Shown one piece after another: positions 20,971 through 31,027 of a stretch of 64,000 nucleotides of DNA; within the stretch, counting starts at the first letter, position 1; each line of letters opens with the position of its first letter. The notes below the pieces were generated by a model that ran no database searches, had not been told where the DNA came from, and worked only from the letters and a program-made list of their open reading frames with translations. This stretch comes from Klebsormidium nitens (taxonomy: Eukaryota; Streptophyta; Klebsormidiophyceae; Klebsormidiales; Klebsormidiaceae), in contig DF238762.1 in NCBI GenBank assembly GCA_000708835.1, positions 1 through 64,000 on the forward strand. The letters are read 5' to 3'. The position numbers and the translations under genes were made by a program.

Positions 20971-21840
20971 TTAGACCATCATAAAGTCTAAGTGCTCTCC
21001 CGGTACCTGCTCTGCCTTCTGGTTCGTAGGGTTTAAATAGAAGTCGGAGAGAAGGCTAAACAGCTCACGGTCTGGCACTTCTTTGGGCACAACTCCCTCT
21101 GGCCTTGCTAGGATTTGGTCCGCAATATTGAGATAAAAGTCGCATACATAGGAAAGGCTGGGTTCCGTTTCAGCCATCTCAAATAAAGTCTTGCCTTTGA
21201 CACGCGATACCCGGATGTCCTCGATTAGAGGCAAAACTTCTAAAACTGGCATGGGGCATGCCTCCACATACTTGTCAATTAGATCTCTTTTGGAAGTACG
21301 GTTGCCTACCAAGCCAGCAAGACGAAGAGGGTGGGTACGTGCCTTCTCTCGCACAGATGCAGCAATTCGGTTTGCAGCGAACAGTGCATCAAATCCATTA
21401 TCTGTGATAATAATGCAATAGTCTGCGTAATTCAAAGGCGCAGCAAAACCACCACACACAACATCCCCGAGAACATCAAATAAGATTACATCGTACTCAT
21501 AGAATGCATTTAGCTCTTTTAGCAGCTTCACTGTCTCACCCACCACATAACCCCCACATCCCGCGCCCGCAGGGGGCCCGCCCGCCTCTACACAATCTAC
21601 ACCCCCATAGCCTTGGTAAATCACATCTTCGGGCCACACATCTTCATAATGGTAGTCCTTAGACTGCAGGGTATCAATGATCGTAGGTATCAAGAATCCA
21701 GTCAGAGTAAAGGTGCTATCGTGCTTTGGATCGCAGCCAATCTGGAGCACCCGCTTGCCCCGCCTGGCAAGAGCAATCGAAATATTGCAACTGGTGGTCG
21801 ACTTGCCAATCCCACCCTTTCCATACACTGCAATCTTCAT
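20971..21840 (-). CDS. chlL: Light-independent protochlorophyllide reductase ATP-binding subunit L
   Basis: 289-residue NifH-like ATPase that delivers electrons to ChlN-ChlB. P-loop GKGGIGKST at residues 7-15, the SCNISIALA helix, [13 protein letters not shown], and the two cysteine motifs AGAGCGGYV and DVVCGGFA that hold the shared [4Fe-4S] cluster at the dimer interface. The frame is open from an ATG at 21858, but I choose the ATG at 21840: it gives the family's [10 protein letters not shown] start, and an AGGAG lies 8 nt upstream (21849-21853). It forms an operon with chlN. Confidence 0.97.
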   Translation of the reverse strand: MKIAVYGKGGIGKSTTSCNISIALARRGKRVLQIGCDPKHDSTFTLTGFLIPTIIDTLQSKDYHYEDVWPEDVIYQGYGGVDCVEAGGPPAGAGCGGYVVGETVKLLKELNAFYEYDVILFDVLGDVVCGGFAAPLNYADYCIIITDNGFDALFAANRIAASVREKARTHPLRLAGLVGNRTSKRDLIDKYVEACPMPVLEVLPLIEDIRVSRVKGKTLFEMAETEPSLSYVCDFYLNIADQILARPEGVVPKEVPDRELFSLLSDFYLNPTNQKAEQVPGEHLDFMMV

Positions 21841-22581
21841 GCGCCTCTCTCCTTTCATTAGTGGGGCCTAGCCCACAGTTTCGCCAAACCCAAAGAAGAG
21901 CACTACCGAAAGCAGACTCATCGGGGGCCAGCGATTCTCATTGTACACCTGAAGCAGCTAATATACAATCAAAAAGTTACTCTTATTTAATTCTTTCAAA
22001 AATGAGCATACATTTGAATGATTCAAACAAAAGTGTATAGAGTATCAGAGACGAAATACACGAAGAGAGAGAGATGGAAACAAATGAAACAACTCTTTCC
22101 AAACGAACAAAAAAAGCAAAACAACTTGAAGCAAAGACTTATACGTGATTTTGAAAGAAAGCAATCAAATGATTCGCACATTATTCTCGTGTGCATATAC
22201 AATGAATGTACACGATTTATAGTTAGCGGGAAATATCTAAGTATAAAACCAAATGGATTATTGATATTCAACGAGTCAAATCAAGTAAAAAAGCCCTAAG
22301 TATCGTATAGAAACGTTGTCTCTTCTTCTATTTAAAGAACCAATAAGTGAGCTATTTTTTCTTTTTTTTTTAGACTTCCACCAGGCTGCCCTCTTGTAAA
22401 AAGGTACATCCTTGTTTATCTTAGTAAAGAGTTTTGCGGAATACTCAATACCGGAATGTTGATTGAATATCTTCTAACTTTGATACACCGATTCTCTCAA
22501 TTGCGAAGTTTTCTTTTTTTCATGTGCTTTCTTCATTGAATTTTTCCGCGAGTCAACTGCAATGCTTACAACTACGATTGT

Positions 22582-22665
22582 CTTCAGACGACACAAGCAG
22601 AAGTCTTGCATTCAGTCCATTGACCCTTGATACAAACAGCAAACACACAGAGTTTTTGTCTATTT
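22582..22665 (-). repeat. Partial copy of the psaA leader
   Basis: On the plus strand TCTTCAGACGACACAA, CTTGCATTC, GTCCATTGACCCT, ACAGCAAA and ACACAGAG follow in the same order and spacing as in 50398-50485, the region just upstream of psaA. Both copies have the same orientation. The psaA start codon and its ribosome binding site are not present here, so this copy is a detached leader fragment. Confidence 0.75.
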
Positions 22666-23288
22666 GGACTGATGATCCTAGCGTTTCAACATCTCTCAAA
22701 CAAAAGTGCTCTCCTGTAGAATAACAAGTGCTGTATGCTTTCATTTGTACAGCATCTTTTTTATCATCTTTAATTACAACTGTTGTATAAATAAAAATGA
22801 AAAAAAAGACTTGAACTATTTGTTTATGCTAAGTGGAAGATTTTGATCTTGATTCAGGTTTTTAAGCTCTCGTGCATGCTTCTATAGCAATCAAAATTCA
22901 TTTCCCAAGAAGGGAAAGCTTTGATTGATTTGAATAATCTTGAACATTGAGCTTCCCATTCCTTGATGTAAGAAAAGATATTTTTATGAATTTGCTAGGC
23001 GCAGGAAAAATGCTTCTTATCTTTTTCTCCATTCCTTTGAACTCTTTAGTAATAAAGAGCAAATAAAAAATGCTTTATATGGTCAACTTTTTTTAGTCCA
23101 ATCAATCAGTATTCTAATTGATCATACCTTTGTTTGAGTCAATCGAGCAAGCTTCCCTTTTCGCAATCTTCCACTGATGCACCCATGTGCACTTAGAGCC
23201 CAACATTGGCACATTGGCACATAGAAGCCATTGTGAAATGATAGGAAATGAAAGGTTTTTGCTACTGACTGAACACTAGCTTGGCCAA

Positions 23289-23417
23289 ATGCGAAGATGC
23301 GCTGCTTATCTTATGATTGGAACTCATCATGTCAATGATACTGATTTGGCAGCAATTGAAAAGAACAAGCGAATGATCGAGAGTGAGCTGCCTAGTCGTG
23401 TTCGGGCGAAGGCTTGA
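23289..23417 (+). CDS. Unassigned 42-residue ORF
   Basis: A short frame starting MRRCAAYLMIG and ending ESELPSRVRAKA. It is balanced in composition and unlike the surrounding AT-rich spacer, so it could be a relic of a larger gene. I cannot assign it. No clear ribosome binding site precedes it. It is immediately upstream of the ndhD 3' end on the opposite strand. Confidence 0.2.
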   Translation: MRRCAAYLMIGTHHVNDTDLAAIEKNKRMIESELPSRVRAKA

Positions 23418-23459
23418 AAAAATATGGCTTTCTTTTCAATCTCATTCATTTGTATCCAC

Positions 23460-23477
23460 ACACCCCTATAGGGGTGT
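23460..23477 (-). terminator. Palindrome beyond ndhD
   Basis: ACACCCCTATAGGGGTGT is a perfect 18-bp palindrome 14 nt beyond the ndhD stop. It is a probable transcript-end structure of the ndhH-ndhD operon. Confidence 0.6.
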
Positions 23478-23491
23478 AGGATGGTTTGATT

Positions 23492-25730
23492 TTACCAAGA
23501 CAAGCTGCCTTGATAAAGCTGAGTGACAAGCTGAGGACAGATGCCAATCCCAACGATAGGCAAGAGTAAAGCAAAACTAACAAAGGTTTCTCTAGGTCCT
23601 AGATCGACAAAATGTCTGTGATTCAAACGTGTTTGTTTGCCATAGAAGATCTGCCTAAGCATCGCTAGCAAATAAATGGGAGTTAGCACAATGCCAAGTC
23701 CTTGAAGTGCTACGGCAGGAATCCGAAAAGAAAGAGGATAGGCTTGGCTGAGTGCAAGTCCAAAAAAGACCAAGAGCTCTGCAGGGAAGCCACTCATACC
23801 AGGTAAAGCAAGAGAGGAGAGAGAGGAAGCTGTAAATAGAGCAAACATCTTAGGCATGGGTCGTGCCATGTCTCCGATATGCTCTAAGATGAGTGTTCTT
23901 GTACGATCATATAGGGCTCCAGCCAAAAAGAAGAGGCTTGCACCAATAAGCCCATGAGAGATCATTTGGAGCAAAGCCCCACTCATGCCTATATCTGTCA
24001 AAGAGCCTATTCCAATCAGGACAAAGCCCATATGAGAGATGGAGGAGTAAGCAATCTTTCTTTTGAGGTTTCGCTGAGCAAGAGATGTAAGGGCTGCATA
24101 CACAATATTGATGACTCCTAACGCTATAAGCCACGGAGCAAGCAGATGATGTGCCTGCGAGAAGATCTGGACATTGAGCCGAATCAGACCATAGCCACCC
24201 ATCTTGAGTAAGATGCCAGCCAATAGCATGCAAGTGCTAGGGTGAGCCTCTCCATGCGTGTCTGGGAGCCAACTGTGAAGAGGAAAGCTAGCAATCTTGA
24301 CCCCAAAAGCAACGAAAAGCCCAAGATAGAGAGTGATCTGTAAAGCAAGTGGAAATGACTTAATGGACAGGAGTGAAAGATCCCATGTCGTTGGTTTTCC
24401 ATAAAGAGCCATAACAATAGCTGACAATAAGATAAACAAAGATGCAATCCCTGTAGTAAGAAGAAACTTTGTTGCTGCATAAAGACGTTTTCGTCCTCCC
24501 CAGAGAGAAAGAAGAAAATAGACGGGGACTAGTTCAAGCTCCCACATTAGAAAGAAAAGAAGCATGTCTTGCGATAGAGTAGTTCAACGCTTTCGAATTT
24601 GCAAACAATACCCTCCAAACCGCACCAGCAACTCCTATTGCATGCGGCTATTTGGCAGCGAGAGGTTTTTTGAGTCTAATGCTGCTTTGTTCTTCTATAT
24701 AGATAAGATAAGCAAGGCAACTTTTTTTTCAATGCTCACACTGATAGCCATCCTTAATGGTTTGACGAACACAGCATAGTGCGAGTATCATCCCAAAGAT
24801 TGGCTCATTATGATGCTTTCAAAGCAAGATCCACAACGAGCTGATTTGATTCAAGGCCATGAGCTTCTTCAAGGGGCATTTTTTTATTCTCATATGGAGT
24901 GCTATTCTTTGCAACAATTCTTATGTTTTAGCCTATCTAGCCTGTTCTTTTGGGCTCACTTCTTTCCCATAGTCCATAAGAATAGAGCGCCTGCTGTTCT
25001 AACAAATCTGTTGAAAACCCCTTTCTGAAAAAAGCGCTTCCCTAACTTCTATTCAAAAGCCTCATACCTTAAGAAAAATCGCTTTGAATTCTATAGTTTT
25101 TTCGTTTCAATATTTCCAGCCATCGAACAGCGCAGACATTTTGAGTCTTGGGGCTTTGTTCTACGAAAGGATAGAAGGTCTGTGAAAAACAAAGTTTTTT
25201 CGAGTATACAGGTTTTGTCTTTTTACGAATAGAATTGCCTCACGTGCTATGCTCCCCTAGCGATTTATGCTATTGGAAGAGGTGAAGAGGATCTGATTGG
25301 CAATAGTCAATCAGGAGTTGAATCTTTATCGGCTCACAAAAGCAAACAGGCCCATCTGACCAGTGTACATCGCAAGCATAAGAACATAAAATAAGCATGG
25401 ATGGCGCGTCACAGGCCAAGCCCCAAGGACGGCAAGAGTCGTAACAAAACCGGTAAGGAGTGCCAAACACATGGAAAGACCATCGAGCCCTAAAGACCAA
25501 TGCACGCCTAAAGCAGGGATCCAACTCCAATCTTCTCGCAATTGCAAGCCCTGCACAGAGAAGTCATAGTGAGAACCAAGCACATACCCAAGCAGTAAGA
25601 AGTCAATTAGGCAGACTACTAGGCAATACCAACGAACCAAATGGTTGCCCCTCTCTCTTAGCCAAGGGAGAGGGAAACTAGAAAGGAGTGGAAGGGCTAC
25701 AACAGTGCTTAGCCAGGGAAAAGTGTTCAT
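23492..25730 (-). CDS. ndhD: NAD(P)H dehydrogenase subunit 4 (NdhD), two exons
   Basis: Exon 1 is 25338-25730 (131 codons, [11 protein letters not shown] to MGLFAF) and exon 2 is 23492-24574 (starts [19 protein letters not shown]). Joined they give about 491 residues, close to the usual 500. It is a proton-pumping membrane subunit of the thylakoid NDH complex. Conserved features are [18 protein letters not shown], the loop [30 protein letters not shown], and [15 protein letters not shown]. The start codon is a normal ATG, unlike the edited ACG of many plants. It is the last gene of the ndhH-A-I-G-E-psaC-ndhD cluster. The splice junction is placed by the GTGAG 5' end and by alignment; the exact residue at the junction may shift by one codon. 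Confidence 0.93.
24575..25337 (-). other. Group II intron in ndhD
   Basis: About 763 nt. The 5' end reads GTGAGCC. Near the 3' end a domain V candidate starts AGCCGCATGC and closes with GTGCGGTTT, followed by a domain VI-like hairpin and the end CTACTCTA just before exon 2. No intron-encoded maturase is seen. Land-plant ndhD has no intron. Confidence 0.82.
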
Positions 25731-25855
25731 AGAGGGTTGGGTCTTTGCCCGGGGATTGATCTGCCTTTTCTAAAGCAAGGCGTTCGCAGGGCCCTCTCTT
25801 CGCTAGCTTGAAAAGAGAGCAACGTAGAGCGGACCACTGCCGAGCGAGGGGACGA

Positions 25856-26113
<258 letters not shown>

Positions 26114-26142
26114 TCAATAACAATAGATCAGAACGCTTTGCT

Positions 26143-26176
26143 GACCCTGGGGCTCGTGAGCCCTAACCCTCAGGGT
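26143..26176 (-). other. Hairpin between ndhE and psaC
   Basis: ACCCTG and CAGGGT arms enclose GGGCTCGTGAGCCC, itself a palindrome. It could be a processing site that separates the psaC message from the ndh messages. Confidence 0.5.
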
Positions 26177-26213
26177 GATCTATTCTATCTTGTTTCGCAT
26201 TGCTAACCAAACG

Positions 26214-26528
26214 TTACCAACGCAGTAGAGTAAGAAAACTGAGCCGAGATGATCCCCGTGCACGGTGTACTGCTAACACGATAGAGAGCCCAATGGCAGC
26301 CTCAGCAGCGGCGATTGTAATCACAAACAAAGCAAATATTTGTCCCCGCGATTGAACTGTGTCTAAGAAGCTTGAGAATGCAAGAAGGTTTATATTGACA
26401 GCATTGAATAAAAGCTCAAGACACATAAGAGCCCGGACCGTGTTATCTGCGGTCAACAGGCCATAAAGGCCGATACAGAAGAGGCAAGCTCCTAATACAA
26501 GGCAATGGTTCAAATCAATCATAAGCAA
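26214..26528 (-). CDS. ndhE: NAD(P)H dehydrogenase subunit 4L (NdhE)
   Basis: 104 residues (or 102 if the second Met is used; family length about 100). Three helices with the conserved [18 protein letters not shown] and [20 protein letters not shown], each carrying the glutamate used in proton pumping. It is a membrane-arm subunit of thylakoid NDH, between ndhG and psaC. Confidence 0.96.
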   Translation of the reverse strand: MLMIDLNHCLVLGACLFCIGLYGLLTADNTVRALMCLELLFNAVNINLLAFSSFLDTVQSRGQIFALFVITIAAAEAAIGLSIVLAVHRARGSSRLSFLTLLRW

Positions 26529-26563
26529 AGTTGTTCATCCCGGGCAGCTGGCTACTCTATAGT

Positions 26564-27115
26564 CTATAGAAGAGGCTTGTCCTGAGAGGGCATCTCTCTC
26601 TTCATTTCCGGCCGTGCTCGAGCAATCCAGATTGCACCAATCAGTGCAACCAATAGGAGCAAAGAGACTGTCTCAAAAGGAAGTAAGAAGCGATCAAACA
26701 AGCCTATTCCAATTTGAACAATTTCATCTTCTCCTGGTATCTCGAGCTTGGTTTTGTTCCACAATCCTTCGGTACTGGCGAATACAAGGGGTAGGCAGAG
26801 ACCACTTGCGGCACCAAAACATAGCAACCGATAAGCAAGGGGTCGAGATGGTAGCAAAGGGGCTGGCCCAACGAGCATAATTGCAAATACAATGAGCACA
26901 TTAATAGCTCCTATGTACACAAGTACCTGTGCTGCGGCTAATAGGTCTGCATTGAATAAAAGATAAACAAAAGCAATCGATAATAGCGTGATTCCTAAGG
27001 AAAAAGCTGCATAAATCATGGAAGGAGCAACTACTACGCCTATGGATCCAAAAAAAACGCCTAGCTCAATGGCAGTAAATAGGCTCGATCGATATGTATC
27101 AAACACAATATCCAT
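26564..27115 (-). CDS. ndhG: NAD(P)H dehydrogenase subunit 6 (NdhG)
   Basis: 183 residues with five hydrophobic segments. Conserved NPVYSAFSLGLTL-like stretch (here MIYAAFSLGITLLSIAFVYLL) and AQVLVYIGAINVLIVFAIML, the pi-bulge helix of the ND6/NuoJ family. It is a membrane-arm subunit of thylakoid NDH. It lies between ndhI and ndhE in the ancestral gene order. Confidence 0.96.
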   Translation of the reverse strand: MDIVFDTYRSSLFTAIELGVFFGSIGVVVAPSMIYAAFSLGITLLSIAFVYLLFNADLLAAAQVLVYIGAINVLIVFAIMLVGPAPLLPSRPLAYRLLCFGAASGLCLPLVFASTEGLWNKTKLEIPGEDEIVQIGIGLFDRFLLPFETVSLLLLVALIGAIWIARARPEMKREMPSQDKPLL

Positions 27116-27181
27116 TGTGTGGGCTCCTCTCTTCGATCATCTGTTACTCACCCGGTCCCCCTCGGTTATTCATAGGGCAGC

Positions 27182-27664
27182 TTATTTTCCTAGAATTGGG
27201 CTTGTTTCAACCATTGCATCGACCTCTGCACAAGCGGGCAATCGACCAAGCGCAATGTGATCATAATTGAGCTCATGTCGATCATACACAGACATTTCAT
27301 ACTCTTCTGTCATTGATAAGCAATTTGTAGGACAATACTCTACACAGTTCCCGCAAAAGATGCATGCTCCAAAGTCAATACTATAGGCCTTCAATTGTTT
27401 TTTCTTTTGAACGGGTTGAAATTGCCAATGAACAACTGGTAAATTAATAGGGCAAACGCGAACACAAACCTCACAGGCAATACACTTATCAAATTCAAAA
27501 TGAATTCGTCCTCGAAAGCGTTCGGACGGAACAAGCTTTTGATATGGGTATTGAATTGTAATAGCAGATCGATTCATATGGTCCAAGGTTACGAGGAAAC
27601 CTTGCCCAATGAACCGGGCAGCTTGTGAAGCTTGGCGAGTATAAGACAATAGCGAATTTGTCAT
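27182..27664 (-). CDS. ndhI: NAD(P)H dehydrogenase subunit I (two 4Fe-4S)
   Basis: 160 residues. Two ferredoxin-type motifs, [12 protein letters not shown] and [12 protein letters not shown], bind the [4Fe-4S] clusters that carry electrons through the NDH peripheral arm. The N terminus [18 protein letters not shown] and [22 protein letters not shown] is family-typical. It follows ndhA with a 19-nt gap. Confidence 0.97.
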   Translation of the reverse strand: MTNSLLSYTRQASQAARFIGQGFLVTLDHMNRSAITIQYPYQKLVPSERFRGRIHFEFDKCIACEVCVRVCPINLPVVHWQFQPVQKKKQLKAYSIDFGACIFCGNCVEYCPTNCLSMTEEYEMSVYDRHELNYDHIALGRLPACAEVDAMVETSPILGK

Positions 27665-27683
27665 AAAAAAGGGGGCTTAGTAT

Positions 27684-28841
27684 TTACACAAAGGCCAGCT
27701 TGCAGCATGCTGTAAGCAATAGGTTCCCTAGAGACACCGGAAGCAGGAACTTCCAACCGAGATCTAGTAACTGATCAATGCGCACTCTTGGAAGGGTCCA
27801 TCGGGTTAAGATCGCAAAGAAGAGAAAGCAATAGGCTTTTAGAAGAGTTGCGAAAAGACCTATGAATCCTACAAGAGCTGGGAGGAGTGAGCCTTGTAAT
27901 CCAGCAGGAACAATTCTTTCCACCACGCCCGGGAGAGGCAGTCCCCATCCCCCAAGATAAAGCACAGTAACGAACAAAGACGAAGCAATCAAATTGACAT
28001 AAGAACCAACGTAAAAGAGACCAAATTGAATTCCTGTGTATTCCGTTTGATATCCAGCAACGAGTTCTTCTTCTGCTTCAGGAAGATCAAAGGGCAAGCG
28101 TTCACACTCTGCCAATGAAGAGATTAAAAATAGAATAAATCCAATAGGCTGACGCCATACGTTCCAGCTCAGCACACCAAAGCCGGATTGAGCTTCTACA
28201 ATATCGGAGGTATTCAAGCTACTTGATAAAAGACACACAGCAAGCACAGATAAAGCCAATGGAATCTCATAGCTTATAGATTGTGCAGCCGCTCGAAGCC
28301 CCCCCAGAAAGGAAAACTTGTTATTTGAAGCATAACCAGACATAAGGAGTCCAAGAGGAGCAATGCTAGAAACACTTATCCAAAACAAAACTCCAACCCC
28401 TAAGTCTTCCAACATCATGCCAGGCCCAAAGGGAATTATCAAATACGATAAGAACACTGGCACGACTACCATAGCAGGCCCTAGTCGAAAGAGTCTTTCA
28501 TCGGCCCTGCTAGGATGAACAGCCTCTTTGAGAACAAGCTTAAGACCATCGGCTAGGGCTTGTAAGAGACCCAAAGGACCTGCAAATTCTGGACCTACAC
28601 GCTGTTGAACACCTGCGGATACCTTTCTTTCTAACCACACTACAACAAGCACCCCTAAAGTAGCTCCTAACAGCAAAAATAAAATACCTACTATTAATCC
28701 TATAGCCCCTATCAGTTCAACGAATTTTGCCTCAATTGGCTTGAAAGATCCGATTTGGAGAAGAAGGCTAGTGGATAGAAAAGATCCAACTTGCAAGCTG
28801 CCTGCAAATGGGTGTGATAGGGCTTGAATCCAATTATTCAT
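27684..28841 (-). CDS. ndhA: NAD(P)H dehydrogenase subunit 1 (NdhA)
   Basis: 385 residues, uninterrupted. Land-plant ndhA carries a group II intron, so its absence here is notable. It is the membrane subunit at the foot of the quinone-binding site. Conserved [63 protein letters not shown] and [15 protein letters not shown] are all present. Confidence 0.97.
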   Translation of the reverse strand: MNNWIQALSHPFAGSLQVGSFLSTSLLLQIGSFKPIEAKFVELIGAIGLIVGILFLLLGATLGVLVVVWLERKVSAGVQQRVGPEFAGPLGLLQALADGLKLVLKEAVHPSRADERLFRLGPAMVVVPVFLSYLIIPFGPGMMLEDLGVGVLFWISVSSIAPLGLLMSGYASNNKFSFLGGLRAAAQSISYEIPLALSVLAVCLLSSSLNTSDIVEAQSGFGVLSWNVWRQPIGFILFLISSLAECERLPFDLPEAEEELVAGYQTEYTGIQFGLFYVGSYVNLIASSLFVTVLYLGGWGLPLPGVVERIVPAGLQGSLLPALVGFIGLFATLLKAYCFLFFAILTRWTLPRVRIDQLLDLGWKFLLPVSLGNLLLTACCKLAFV

Positions 28842-28930
28842 CTTATCTCCTAATCAATCCTAGGGAATGATTTTTTACGGTTGGCGCCCATTCGTTTGCA
28901 AAATATGCTTTTGGGAATGAGCGAGTTTGG

Positions 28931-30139
28931 CTACCGATCTACCTCACCCATAATGATATCAATGCTGCCAAGTACACTCATAATATCAGCAAGTTTGCGA
29001 CCACAAACAAGTTGTGGCAGGACTTGAAGATTGACAAAGCCTGGTGGTCGGATCTTCCATCTCCAAGGGAAAGGGCTATCATCTCCTATTAAAAACACTC
29101 CTAACTCTCCCTTAGGAGCTTCCACCCGCACATAATGCTCTTGGCTTGGAATCCGAAAAGTTGGAGATGCCTTCTTACTCAAATGCTGATACTCAAATGA
29201 GTCCCATTCTGAGCCTCGTCCTTGGTTTATCCTCCTTGCCTCTAAGTTCTCGTAAGGCCCACCTGGCAAAGCTTTCAATGCTTGTTGCAAGATTTTTACC
29301 GATTGCCTCATCTCACCAATTCGTATAAGATATCTTGCCAAACAGTCTCCATCTGTAGCCCATTGCACCGACCAGTCTAATTGATCATAACATTCATAAT
29401 GATCCACCTTTCTAAGGTCCCAAGGGACACCAGAGGCACGAAGCATAGGGCCAGAAAGACCCCAGTTCATAGCATCTTCACGAGAAATCACCCCTACCCC
29501 TTCAACACGCTTTATAAAGATTGGATTGTGAGTAATCAATCTTTCGTATTCATCTGTTTTGAACCAAAAATACTCACAAAAGTCTAAGCATTTGTCTACC
29601 CAACCGTAGGGAAGATCACAAGCCACTCCTCCTATACGAAAGTAGTTGTGCATCATACGCATTCCCGTAGCCGACTCAAATAGGTCAGAGATCATTTCTC
29701 GTTCCCGTAAGATGTAAAAAAAAGGCGTTTGTGCTCCAATGTCTGCTAGAAAAGGGCCAAGCCACAAAAGATGAGAAGCAATTCGACTCAGTTCTAGCAT
29801 AATCATTCGGATATAACTGCTTCGAGCGGGTACCTGAATGTTTGCCAATCGCTCTGCAGCATTCACTGTAATAGCCTCTGCAAACATAGTTGCAAGATAA
29901 TCCCATCGAGTCACATACGGCAAGTATTGGATGACTGTTCGACCCTCTGCAATCTTTTCCATACCTCGATGCAGGTAGCCTAACACAGGCTCGCAGTCTA
30001 GCACGTTCTCGCCATCCAATGTGAGGATCAATCGTAGCACCCCATGCATCGATGGATGTTGGGGACCCATGCTCATAACCATAGCATTGGGCAGCCCAGC
30101 AGGTGCGGATTTTGGAGTCAAGCCGTAGATCATAGGCAA
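28931..30139 (-). CDS. ndhH: NAD(P)H dehydrogenase subunit H
   Basis: 402 residues (family about 393). 49-kDa-type subunit lining the plastoquinone site in the NDH peripheral arm. [32 protein letters not shown] and the C-terminal [11 protein letters not shown] are invariant signatures. The second in-frame Met is at residue 3. It is the first gene of the cluster transcribed toward ndhD. Confidence 0.97.
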   Translation of the reverse strand: MPMIYGLTPKSAPAGLPNAMVMSMGPQHPSMHGVLRLILTLDGENVLDCEPVLGYLHRGMEKIAEGRTVIQYLPYVTRWDYLATMFAEAITVNAAERLANIQVPARSSYIRMIMLELSRIASHLLWLGPFLADIGAQTPFFYILREREMISDLFESATGMRMMHNYFRIGGVACDLPYGWVDKCLDFCEYFWFKTDEYERLITHNPIFIKRVEGVGVISREDAMNWGLSGPMLRASGVPWDLRKVDHYECYDQLDWSVQWATDGDCLARYLIRIGEMRQSVKILQQALKALPGGPYENLEARRINQGRGSEWDSFEYQHLSKKASPTFRIPSQEHYVRVEAPKGELGVFLIGDDSPFPWRWKIRPPGFVNLQVLPQLVCGRKLADIMSVLGSIDIIMGEVDR

Positions 30140-30779
30140 GTCTTTTAATATGGATTGAATAGCAGCACTTCTAAGCTAAATATGAACAGAAAATTTGTTA
30201 AACAATCCAACTTCATTGGTTCTTTTCATATCTATGTCATGCGCAGTCGTTTTCAAATCAGAGAGGAATCAAACAAAAACTTTCTTTGCTCGGCAAAATT
30301 GTATATGTTGGTGAGCATAAGACAGTTCATTCGAGTTTTTCTTATCGAAGGAATTAAACTCAGTTTTCGTTGCTTATCTGCTTACTGATTAAGAGAAAGA
30401 TGGTACACACATTTATTTTAATAGAATATTGAAAGTTTTTATACAAGTTGAAAAGCAAATCAAAAAAGCGGTTATAAGCGTCATAACAATGACTATTTTT
30501 TTGTAAAGAATCCTATTGTTTCAACAAAATCAAATTATACTCAAAAAAAATCTGCTTTTGCAATTGACGATATTTGCTCTTAGTAGGAGTGAATAACGTA
30601 CGAAATGGGACCAGCCAATTGTTTCTCTTTCATAATATGAGCATATTGAGTATCTTAGTAGTCGGAACAAATTCCCAAAATGTGCTAAATAAGTTTTTTG
30701 TTAAAGCATAGTTTCAGGAAATAAATTTCAATAAATAATAATACATAAAATTTTTAATGGAATATATAAAGAGTTTGGT
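30140..30779. other. AT-rich spacer between ndhH and 5S rRNA
   Basis: 640 bp, strongly AT-rich, with no tRNA or supported frame. It should contain the ndh-cluster promoter (minus strand, near ndhH) and the 3' end of the rRNA operon. Confidence 0.55.
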
Positions 30780-30901
30780 CATTTTGGCACCTAGCTATCT
30801 TCCCATGGGGCATCCCCCATAGTATTTTGACCGCTGCAGTGTTTCACAACTCAGTTCGGGATAGGATGAGTGTGGTTCCACTGTGCCTAGGGCACCAAAA
30901 T
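30780..30901 (-). rRNA. rrn5: 5S rRNA
   Basis: Ends pair through CATTTTGG and CCAAAATG. The internal block GGAACCACACTCATCC-TATCCCGAACTGAG, read on the minus strand, is the conserved loop A-B-C region, and GCGGTCAAAATACTA the loop E part. About 121 nt. It is the last gene of the rRNA operon. The ends are good to a few nt. Confidence 0.93.
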
Positions 30902-30906
30902 GACTT

Positions 30907-30926
30907 GCGTCGGCATTCACCGACGC
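30907..30926 (-). other. Hairpin in 23S-5S spacer
   Basis: GCGTCGG and CCGACGC arms (7 bp) with a 6-nt loop lie directly beside the 5S 5' end. It is a probable processing signal. Confidence 0.6.
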
Positions 30927-30941
30927 TCCGAAACGGGGCTT

Positions 30942-30994
30942 GCTTTTGAATCTCTCTCAATTCGTTTTCTTTTTTTGAGAGAGGTTTCAAGCAA
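30942..30994 (-). other. Long stem in 23S-5S spacer
   Basis: GCTTTTGAATCTCTCTCAA and TTGAGAGAGGTTTCAAGC arms form a long imperfect stem around a T-rich loop. It is a candidate RNase III-type or exonuclease-stop structure between 23S and 5S. Confidence 0.6.
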
Positions 30995-31027
30995 ACCACG
31001 TGCTTGTAGCTTGAGCTTGGGGCGAAT

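Larger units (their letters stand above)
21859..23459. other. 1.6-kb gene-poor spacer chlL-ndhD
   Basis: AT-rich, with no recognised gene. It contains a partial copy of the psaA upstream region (22582-22665, separate entry) and a small plus-strand frame (23289-23417, separate entry). A 93-codon plus-strand frame at 22018-22299 is Lys/Asn-rich without recognisable similarity. Confidence 0.55.

Noticed and set aside
22018-22299. 93-codon plus-strand ORF in the chlL-ndhD spacer
   Set aside because: Low-complexity Lys/Asn/Gln composition in AT-rich DNA, without promoter, ribosome binding site or similarity.
24564-25028. Plus-strand ORFs of 71 and 72 codons in the ndhD intron
   Set aside because: Wrong strand for an intron maturase and no domain X or LAGLIDADG motif.
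30155-30388. 77-codon plus-strand ORF near the ndhH start
   Set aside because: AT-rich spacer frame without similarity or start signal; it would overlap the ndhH leader.
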